This document shows positions 9,510-15,396 of a stretch of DNA of 15,396 nt, piece after piece. This stretch comes from Micrococcales bacterium (GTDB taxonomy: Bacteria; Actinomycetota; Actinomycetes; Actinomycetales; Dermatophilaceae): NCBI GenBank assembly GCA_030537915.1, contig JAUNUZ010000007.1, forward strand, positions 1 through 15,396, read 5' to 3'. Position numbers and translations under genes: made by a program. Under the pieces are notes generated by a model. It worked only from the letters and a program-made list of their open reading frames with translations. It did no database searches and was not told where the DNA came from. The first letter of the stretch is position 1. The number at the start of each line of letters is the position of its first letter.

Positions 9510-12500
9510 GCACCGACACCCACGTCGTCATCGACGGCAACGAGGCGGCCGCGTCGGTCGCCTACCGTCTCTGCGAGCTATGCAGCATCTACCCGATCAC
9601 GCCGTCCTCGACGATGGCAGAGTTGGCCGACGAGTGGTCGGCGCAGCACCGGCCCAACGTGTGGGGGTCCGTGCCAACGGTCGTGGAGATGCAGTCCGAG
9701 GGCGGCGCCGCCGGGGCGATTCACGGAGCGCTCCAGGGCGGGGCGCTGAGCACGACGTTCACGGCCTCCCAAGGCCTGCTCCTCATGATCCCCAACATGT
9801 ACAAGATTGCCGGCGAGCTGACCTCGACCGTCTTTCACGTCGCGGCCCGATCCCTGGCGACGCAGGCGCTGTCGATCTTCGGAGACCACCAGGACGTCAT
9901 GGCGGTCCGGCAGACGGGGTTCGCGCTGCTGGGCAGCGGGTCGGTCCAGGAGGCGCACGACCTGGCCGCGATCTCGCATCTGGCGACCATGCGCTCCCGC
10001 GTACCCTTTTTGCACTTCTTCGATGGCTTCCGCACGAGCCACGAGCTCTCGAGTATCGAGCTGATCACCGATGAGCAGCTGCGCGCCTTCGTGCCGACCC
10101 AGCTTGTGCGCGAGCACCGCGACCGGGCCCTGTCCCCTGCTAATCCCTTCATCCGGGGAACCGCCCACAACCCCGATACCTACTTCCAGGCCAGGGAGAG
10201 CGTCACCCCGTTCTATGCGGCGGTGCCCGGCATCGTGCGTGAGGCGATGGCCTCCTTTGCCGAGCTCACCGGCCGCAGCTACGACCTCGTGGAGTATGTC
10301 GGGGCGCCGGACGCGGACCGCATCATCGTCGTGATGGGCTCGGGTGCCCAGACCGTCCGCGCCGTCGTCGACCTGCTCATCGCGCGCGGCGAGAAAGTCG
10401 GGATGATCGCGATCCGGCTCTACCGGCCCTTCCCGGTCGCCGAGCTGCTGACTGCCATGCCCACCACGGGGGCGCGAGTGGCGGTCCTGGACCGGACCAA
10501 GGAGCCCGGCGCCGGCGGAGAACCCCTCTACCTCGACGTCGTGGCCGCTCTCGCCGAGTCCTTCTCCATGGGCCAGCGCGGCACGATGCCGCGGGTCATC
10601 GGCGGCCGCTACGGGCTCTCCAGCAAGGAGTTCACGCCCGGTATGGCCATGGCGGTTTTCGATGAGCTGGCAAGCGCCATCCCCAAGGCCCGCTTCACCG
10701 TCGGAATCAACGACGACGTGTCCGGCAGCTCACTCACCGTGACCGACGAGCCCGACGTGTTGCCGGCCGGGACCATCTCGGCGGTCTTCTACGGGCTGGG
10801 CAGCGACGGCACCGTCGGGGCCAACAAAAACACGATCAAGATCCTCGGGGACTCCGGCGACCTGCAAGCCCAGGGTTATTTCGTCTACGACAGCAAGAAG
10901 TCCGGCTCCCGCACGGTCTCCCACCTGCGTTTCGGGCCCGAGCCGATCCAGGCGCCCTACCTCATCGAGCGCGCCCACTTCATCGGCTGCCACCACATGT
11001 CGATCGCGCAGCGCGTCGACGTCCTGGAGCGAGCGGAGCCCGGCGCAGTCCTGCTACTCAACACACCGGTGGCCCCGCAAAAAGTCTGGGACACGCTGCC
11101 CGCCACCCTCCAGCTCGGGATCCTCGACAAGGGGATCCGCCTGTGGGTCATCGACGCCGGCCGCGTCGCGCGCGAGGCCGGGCTGGCAGGGCGCACCAAC
11201 ACCGTGCTGCAGACCTGCTTCTTCGCGATCTCTGACGTGCTCCCCGCAGACGAGGCGATCACCAAGGTGAAGGCCGCGATCGCCAAGACCTACGGGCGTC
11301 GCGGCGCCGAAGTCGTGGCCCGCAACGAGACCGCCGTCGACGCCGCGATCGGCGCCCTCCACCAGGTCGTCGTGCCGACCGGGCCGGACGCCCTCTCGGC
11401 CACCGCGGATCTGCTGCCGCCCGTGCCGATGGACGCCCCGGACTTCGTGCAGCGGGTCACCGCGCCGATGCTGGCCGGCCACGGCGACGACCTGCCGGTC
11501 AGCGCGCTGCCCGTCGACGGCACCTATCCCAGCGGCACGAGCGCCTATGAGAAGCGCGAGGTCTCCGACATCGTGGCAGCCTGGGACGCCGACGCCTGCA
11601 TCCAGTGTGGCAACTGCTCGATGGTTTGCCCGCACGCCGTGATCCGCAGTAAATATTATCCCGCGGCTGCCCTGGACGGCGCCCCCGACGGTTTCGAGTC
11701 GGCGCCGCTGGACGCCGTCGGGCTTCCCGACGCCCGCTACACCCTGCAGGTCTACGCCCAGGACTGCACCGGGTGTGGCCTCTGCGTCGAGGCCTGCCCG
11801 GTCAAGCCGCTCGGTCGGCCCAACCGGCGGGCCATCAACCTCGAGCCGTTGGCGCCGCGCCGCGACACCGAGATCGCCAATGTCGCGTTCTTCGAAACGA
11901 TCCCCGTCAACGACCGCAGCCGGGTCGACTTCGGGACGGTGCGCGGCACCCAATACCTGCAACCCCTCTTCGAGTTCTCCGGAGCGTGCAGCGGGTGCGG
12001 TGAGACGCCCTACGTGCGGCTGCTCACCCAACTGTTCGGGGATCGCGCCACCGTCGCGAACGCCACGGGATGCTCCTCGATTTACGGCGGCAACCTGCCG
12101 ACGACGCCGTGGACGACGAACGCCGAGGGGCGTGGACCGGCCTGGAGCAACTCGCTCTTCGAGGACAACGCCGAGTTCGGGCTCGGGCTGCGGATCGCCG
12201 CCGATCTGCAGACCGAGCTGGCGCGTACCCGGCTGCTCGCGCTGCGCGCGCAGATCGGCCCCGAGCTCGTCGATGCGATCCTGTCCGCTCCGCAGCTGCA
12301 CGAGAGCGAGCTGCAAGCCCAGCTACTTCGCCTGGACGAGCTGCGGGCGCGCCTGCCGGGCCTGGACGGACCGGCCGCGCAGGATCTGCGTAGTGTCGCC
12401 GATCACCTCGTGCGACGCAGCGTCTGGATCGTCGGCGGCGACGGCTGGGCCTACGACATCGGCTCCGGCGGCCTGGACCACGTGCTCGCCTCCGGGCGCA

Positions 12501-13096
12501 ACGTCAACGTGCTCGTCCTGGACACCGAGGTTTACTCCAACACCGGCGGACAGTCGAGCAAGTCGACCCCGATGGGCGCGGTCGCGAAATTCGCCGCGGC
12601 CGGGAAGGCCACGGCCAAGAAGGATCTCGCCCTCCAAGCGGCTGCCTACGGGCACGTTTACGTAGCTCGCGTCGCGATGGGAGCAGACCCGCAACAGACC
12701 CTCAAGGCGTTCCGCGAGGCCGAGGCCTACAACGGGCCGAGCCTGGTCATCGCCTACAGCCATTGCATCGCGCACGGCATCGACATGCGCACCGGCCTGG
12801 ATCAGCAGTACCGCGCGGTCAACAGCGGGCACTGGCCGCTCATGCGCTACAACCCGGTGATACGCGACCGCGGCGGCAACCCGTTCTTGCTGGACAGCCC
12901 CCGCCCTAGGCTCAAGCTGCGCGACTACCATTCCCGCGAGCTGCGCTTCCGGATGCTCGCGTCATCGGACCCGGCCGAGGCGGAGCGCCTGCAGGCCCTG
13001 GCGCAAGAGCAGGTAGATCGACGCTGGAACGAGTACGAGGATTTAGCGGCCCGCGGTGCCCGCGACTTTGCCGCCGACGCGCGAAGGGATACTTGA
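9506..13096 (+). CDS. nifJ: Pyruvate:ferredoxin (flavodoxin) oxidoreductase, NifJ type
   Basis: A 1196-residue single-chain enzyme that converts pyruvate and CoA to acetyl-CoA and CO2, passing two electrons to a low-potential carrier; it can run in reverse. All key residues of the Desulfovibrio africanus enzyme are found by eye: T32 in YPITPSS, E65, R115, ferredoxin-domain cysteines 698/701/704/708 and 754/757/760/764, and the proximal-cluster cysteines 828, 831, 856 and 1087, whose spacing (3, 25, 231) equals that of the Desulfovibrio enzyme. The thiamine diphosphate site shows GDGWAYDIG and N1012 in EVYSNTGGQSSKSTP. The extra C-terminal domain of the Desulfovibrio enzyme is missing. The start is the ATG inside ATGA with the preceding stop; a longer frame upstream is an overlap artefact. 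Codon 1180 is TTA. NifJ is uncommon in aerobic actinobacteria. Confidence 0.96.
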   Translation: MSTDTHVVIDGNEAAASVAYRLCELCSIYPITPSSTMAELADEWSAQHRPNVWGSVPTVVEMQSEGGAAGAIHGALQGGALSTTFTASQGLLLMIPNMYKIAGELTSTVFHVAARSLATQALSIFGDHQDVMAVRQTGFALLGSGSVQEAHDLAAISHLATMRSRVPFLHFFDGFRTSHELSSIELITDEQLRAFVPTQLVREHRDRALSPANPFIRGTAHNPDTYFQARESVTPFYAAVPGIVREAMASFAELTGRSYDLVEYVGAPDADRIIVVMGSGAQTVRAVVDLLIARGEKVGMIAIRLYRPFPVAELLTAMPTTGARVAVLDRTKEPGAGGEPLYLDVVAALAESFSMGQRGTMPRVIGGRYGLSSKEFTPGMAMAVFDELASAIPKARFTVGINDDVSGSSLTVTDEPDVLPAGTISAVFYGLGSDGTVGANKNTIKILGDSGDLQAQGYFVYDSKKSGSRTVSHLRFGPEPIQAPYLIERAHFIGCHHMSIAQRVDVLERAEPGAVLLLNTPVAPQKVWDTLPATLQLGILDKGIRLWVIDAGRVAREAGLAGRTNTVLQTCFFAISDVLPADEAITKVKAAIAKTYGRRGAEVVARNETAVDAAIGALHQVVVPTGPDALSATADLLPPVPMDAPDFVQRVTAPMLAGHGDDLPVSALPVDGTYPSGTSAYEKREVSDIVAAWDADACIQCGNCSMVCPHAVIRSKYYPAAALDGAPDGFESAPLDAVGLPDARYTLQVYAQDCTGCGLCVEACPVKPLGRPNRRAINLEPLAPRRDTEIANVAFFETIPVNDRSRVDFGTVRGTQYLQPLFEFSGACSGCGETPYVRLLTQLFGDRATVANATGCSSIYGGNLPTTPWTTNAEGRGPAWSNSLFEDNAEFGLGLRIAADLQTELARTRLLALRAQIGPELVDAILSAPQLHESELQAQLLRLDELRARLPGLDGPAAQDLRSVADHLVRRSVWIVGGDGWAYDIGSGGLDHVLASGRNVNVLVLDTEVYSNTGGQSSKSTPMGAVAKFAAAGKATAKKDLALQAAAYGHVYVARVAMGADPQQTLKAFREAEAYNGPSLVIAYSHCIAHGIDMRTGLDQQYRAVNSGHWPLMRYNPVIRDRGGNPFLLDSPRPRLKLRDYHSRELRFRMLASSDPAEAERLQALAQEQVDRRWNEYEDLAARGARDFAADARRDT

Positions 13097-14163
13097 TGGA
13101 ACTGACCGATACGGCACCGGGCACGAGGACCCCAAGCACGAGGACCCCGCCCAGCCTGACGACCCAGTACCTCGGGTTGTCGCTGCGCAACCCGATCGTG
13201 GCTTCGGCCGGGCCGCTGTCGCAGAGCATCGACGGCGTGACCGCTCTGCAGCGCGCCGGCGTCGGGGCGATCGTGCTCTACTCCCTCTTCGAGGAGCAGC
13301 TACGCCACGAGGCGGCGCGTGATGCCCTCCTCGAAGACGCGCATGCCGACTCCTTCGCCGAGTCGCTGTCGTACTTCCCGACTCCGCCGGCGGGGACCAG
13401 CGGTCTGACCTACCGCTATCTCAACCTCATCGAGCGGGCTGTCAGCGCGGTCGACGTGCCGATCATCGCGAGCCTCAACGGCTCGACGAGCGGCGGCTGG
13501 ACCAACTTCGCGCGCCAGATGCAGGACGCCGGTGCCTACGCCATCGAGCTCAACATCTATCTCGTGCCCGGTGACGTACAGATGAGCGGGCGGGAGGTCG
13601 AGGATAGGCACGTCGAGATCCTGCAGCGGGTCAAACAGGCCGTGACGATCCCCGTCGCGGTGAAGCTCTCGCCCTACCTGTCCTCCATCGGCGAGATGGC
13701 CCGCCGGCTCGACGACGCCCATGCGGACGGGCTCGTGCTCTTCAACCGCTTCGTGCAGCCGGAAGTCGACATCGAGAGCGTGACCGTCGCCTCGGGAGTG
13801 CAGCTGTCGGTGCCCTTCGAGGGACGCCTGCCCCGGACCTGGATCGCGGCCCTGCGCGGCAGAGTCTCCACGAGCTTGGCCGGCACCTCCGGCGTGGAGA
13901 CCTGGGAGGACGTCGCGCGCTACCTACTCGCGGGCGCGGATGTCGCGATGACGACGTCATCCTTGCTGCGGCACGGGCCGGAGCACGCCCGCACGCTGCT
14001 GGACGGGCTCTCGACCTGGCTGGAGCGCAAGGGATTCGCGGACGTAGCTGCCGCCCGCGGCCTGCTCGCAGTGCCCGCCGATGCCGATGCGACCGCCTAC
14101 GAGCGCGCCGGGTATGTGTCCGCGCTGGAGAAGGCCAAGCAGGTCTACGGCAATCTCGTCTGA
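13096..14163 (+). CDS. Dihydroorotate dehydrogenase-like FMN oxidoreductase, active-site variant
   Basis: A 355-residue TIM-barrel flavoprotein resembling class 1 dihydroorotate dehydrogenase and the FMN part of dihydropyrimidine dehydrogenase. Landmarks: LSLRNPIVASAGP at about 27-39, SLNGSTSGGW at 126-135, ELNIY at 151-155, K190 in VKLSPY, N217 in LFNRF, AGTSGVE at 262-268 and GADVAMTTSSLL near the end, the phosphate-binding region. The active-site residues differ: the Lys of VVTK is Tyr62, and the catalytic Cys motif SCPN is replaced by YLVP (155-158). It therefore should not make orotate. The ATG overlaps the nifJ stop (TGATG), with AAGGGA at 13084-13089. A 15-bp tandem duplication encodes TRTPS/TRTPP in the variable N-terminus. 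Substrate is unknown. Confidence 0.85.
   Translation: MELTDTAPGTRTPSTRTPPSLTTQYLGLSLRNPIVASAGPLSQSIDGVTALQRAGVGAIVLYSLFEEQLRHEAARDALLEDAHADSFAESLSYFPTPPAGTSGLTYRYLNLIERAVSAVDVPIIASLNGSTSGGWTNFARQMQDAGAYAIELNIYLVPGDVQMSGREVEDRHVEILQRVKQAVTIPVAVKLSPYLSSIGEMARRLDDAHADGLVLFNRFVQPEVDIESVTVASGVQLSVPFEGRLPRTWIAALRGRVSTSLAGTSGVETWEDVARYLLAGADVAMTTSSLLRHGPEHARTLLDGLSTWLERKGFADVAAARGLLAVPADADATAYERAGYVSALEKAKQVYGNLV
13121..13148 (+). repeat. Two-copy 15-bp tandem repeat in the N-terminal linker of the DHODH-like gene
   Basis: GCACGAGGACCCC occurs at 13121-13133 and again at 13136-13148, separated by AA. The 15-base period keeps the frame and repeats the residues TRTP. It lies before the conserved barrel begins, so copy number could vary without loss of the core fold. 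Confidence 0.8.
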
Positions 14164-14227
14164 GCCCGGCCGCGACATGCTCGGGTAGGGCGGGCTGAGC
14201 GCCCCGCACATCGACAGCGCGACCGGC

Positions 14228-15226
14228 CTACGCCAGCGGGCGCAGCTCGGCGTCCAGGAGCAGGGCCGAGACCTCGACCGTGCTGCCGGTCATGCGCACG
14301 CCGGCCAGCACCTCGCGCCAGGCGTTCATCGCACTCCACACCGAGGCCGGCACGAGTTTGGGCGCGAGCAGATACATGTCGCCACCGCCTTTTCCTTCGA
14401 TCCGGTCGGCGACGGGCCGCGGCCCGGGGCCGTCGATATGGTGGTATGTGTAGTCGAATCCGTCCATGGCGGCGTCCAATTCGCCTACGCACCGGCCATG
14501 CAGAACCTCGACAAGGATCCAGGGTCGGTACTCGGTGATGGTGCGCCGCGCGCCGCGTAGCACGGCTGGTTCGGTCGTCTCGGTGTCGATCTTCAGGAGG
14601 GTCGGCGCGATCCTCTTGGCTGCGCAGAAGGCATCGACCGTGGTGGTCGGCACGTCGATCCGCCGCTCGGACTCCCGGAAGTCGGGGTTGAGCGAGTTCG
14701 ACGCGTCCGAGGTGTTGGACAGGTAGAGCGTCAGAGTGCCGACCTCGGCCCCGACGGCCGTCTGCTCGACGCGCAGCGGCAGACGGCTCACCCTGGCCGA
14801 GCGCCGGGCCGCGGCGGCGATCCGGGGCGTGGGCTCGAAGGAGTAGACGGGTCCACGCCCGAGCGCGCACCCCAGCAGGCCGTAGAGCCCGACGTTCGCG
14901 CCGATGTCGAGCACCGCTCCCCCACGAGTGTGCTCGAGGAGCGCGAGGTAGAGGTCGAGCGCGTAGGGCTCGTACTTGCCCAGGCCGTACTTCGCGAGCG
15001 CCTTAGGGATGAAGAGCTCGTCCGGCGCCTCGATGGCAAAGGGCCGCAGCGCCGGGCGGAACCCGGCCGGGGCCCGCTGCTCGAACGACAGATGGCGCAG
15101 CTCGACCTTTCGCCCCAGCTGCTGCTCAACCAGCGGTCGAACCCTGCGACGCACCGACGACGGCACCCTCTGATGAAGGGACCGTCCCGCACGGACGGCA
15201 GCGTCGCGAATCAGCGCGGGGTTCAT
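14228..15226 (-). CDS. FkbM-family SAM-dependent methyltransferase
   Basis: A 332-residue protein with the FkbM methyltransferase domain (Methyltransf_21) at about residues 100-290. Visible motifs: the SAM-binding VLDIGANVGLYG at 105-116, SFEPTP at 129-134, and LKIDTETTEPAVLRGA at 211-226. Family members O-methylate sugars, lipids or natural products; the target here is unknown and no glycan or secondary-metabolite genes are nearby. I chose ATG 15226: TAGCGT ends 7 bases ahead of it, pointing to a leaderless mRNA. A GTG at 15235 and a GTG or ATG further upstream (frame open to 15307) are alternatives but lack a Shine-Dalgarno. It converges on the oxidoreductase operon, and the 64 bases between them show only a weak 5-bp stem. 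Confidence 0.85.
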   Translation of the reverse strand: MNPALIRDAAVRAGRSLHQRVPSSVRRRVRPLVEQQLGRKVELRHLSFEQRAPAGFRPALRPFAIEAPDELFIPKALAKYGLGKYEPYALDLYLALLEHTRGGAVLDIGANVGLYGLLGCALGRGPVYSFEPTPRIAAAARRSARVSRLPLRVEQTAVGAEVGTLTLYLSNTSDASNSLNPDFRESERRIDVPTTTVDAFCAAKRIAPTLLKIDTETTEPAVLRGARRTITEYRPWILVEVLHGRCVGELDAAMDGFDYTYHHIDGPGPRPVADRIEGKGGGDMYLLAPKLVPASVWSAMNAWREVLAGVRMTGSTVEVSALLLDAELRPLA

Positions 15227-15233
15227 GATGTCC

Positions 15234-15239
15234 ACGCTA
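15234..15239 (-). promoter_or_regulatory. Probable -10 element of a leaderless promoter for the FkbM gene
   Basis: TAGCGT on the minus strand is followed by seven bases (GGACATC) and the ATG at 15226, the same geometry as at dapB. A second TAGCGTGG lies at 15256-15263, 24 bases upstream, so the true promoter could be either copy. No Shine-Dalgarno is present. Confidence 0.5.
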
Positions 15240-15327
15240 ACGGCGACACCCCGGCCCACGCTAGCCGACGTGCGATCACCTGACGTTCGAAGCGCGGGCC
15301 GCGCCACCGGTGTTCGCGCAGGACAGC

Positions 15328-15365
15328 ACGAGGCCCCGACAGACGAGCGTGTGACGGGGCCTCGT
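15328..15365. terminator. Hairpin terminator near the right edge
   Basis: ACGAGGCCCCG (15328-15338) pairs perfectly with CGGGGCCTCGT (15355-15365): 11 bp with a 16-base loop. It lies upstream of the FkbM gene, so it most likely ends a gene entering from beyond the right edge, on the minus strand. No T-tract follows. Bases 15366-15396 show no gene start. Confidence 0.65.
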
Positions 15366-15396
15366 CGCGTCCGCGACCGTTAACAGTCAGTTCAAC

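Noticed and set aside
11650..11661. AT-rich patch (AAATATTAT) inside nifJ
   Set aside because: It encodes in-frame S-K-Y-Y next to the first ferredoxin cysteine group; only local codon choice, with no other sign of insertion.
11054..12316. 420-codon open frame on the minus strand inside nifJ
   Set aside because: It lies wholly opposite the most conserved part of nifJ and has the composition of a shadow frame.
14188..14204. Small hairpin GGGCG/CGCCC between the DHODH-like and FkbM genes
   Set aside because: A 5-bp stem in GC-rich DNA is expected by chance and there is no T-tract.

Overview
The window is high-GC DNA with GTG starts, SD-led genes next to apparently leaderless ones, and actinobacterial-style hairpins without U-tracts. 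I read it as chromosomal sequence of an Actinomycetota member; the genus cannot be fixed from the sequence. It is gene-dense and I see no rRNA, tRNA, IS element, integrase, phage gene or CRISPR array.

Layout, left to right. (1) 1-366: the last codons of a gene (probably azlC) and azlD, a branched-chain amino acid exporter pair. (2) 497-3102: cstA and its small partner ybdD/yjiX, a pyruvate/peptide uptake unit. (3) 3184-3933, minus strand: dapB for lysine/peptidoglycan synthesis, probably read from a leaderless mRNA and diverging from (4) 4102-5436, a glutamate/dicarboxylate/cystine-type symporter whose Na1-site residues look replaced. (5) 5437-5546: two hairpins between convergent genes. (6) 5547-7574, minus strand: a sodium:solute symporter followed by a 91-residue two-helix membrane protein, an operon. 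(7) 7575-7850: a divergent control region with a symmetrical operator-like element. (8) 7851-14163: the centrepiece, three translationally coupled genes: a GltD/PreT-like FAD-NAD(P)H protein with a C-terminal two-cluster ferredoxin domain, a complete NifJ-type pyruvate:ferredoxin oxidoreductase, and a dihydroorotate-dehydrogenase-fold flavoprotein that lacks the canonical catalytic residues. (9) 14228-15226, minus strand: an FkbM-family methyltransferase, then a hairpin near the right edge.

How the genes may fit together (inference). CstA and possibly the other symporters bring small organic acids or amino acids into the cell. NifJ oxidises pyruvate to acetyl-CoA, or runs in reverse. The neighbouring GltD-like protein has its own ferredoxin domain and a nucleotide site, so it could pass low-potential electrons straight to NAD(P)+. 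The third protein would be an extra FMN module of unknown substrate. Together the three proteins contain the parts of dihydropyrimidine dehydrogenase in a different arrangement, joined to a pyruvate oxidoreductase. This module is the best candidate in the window for an incompletely described system.
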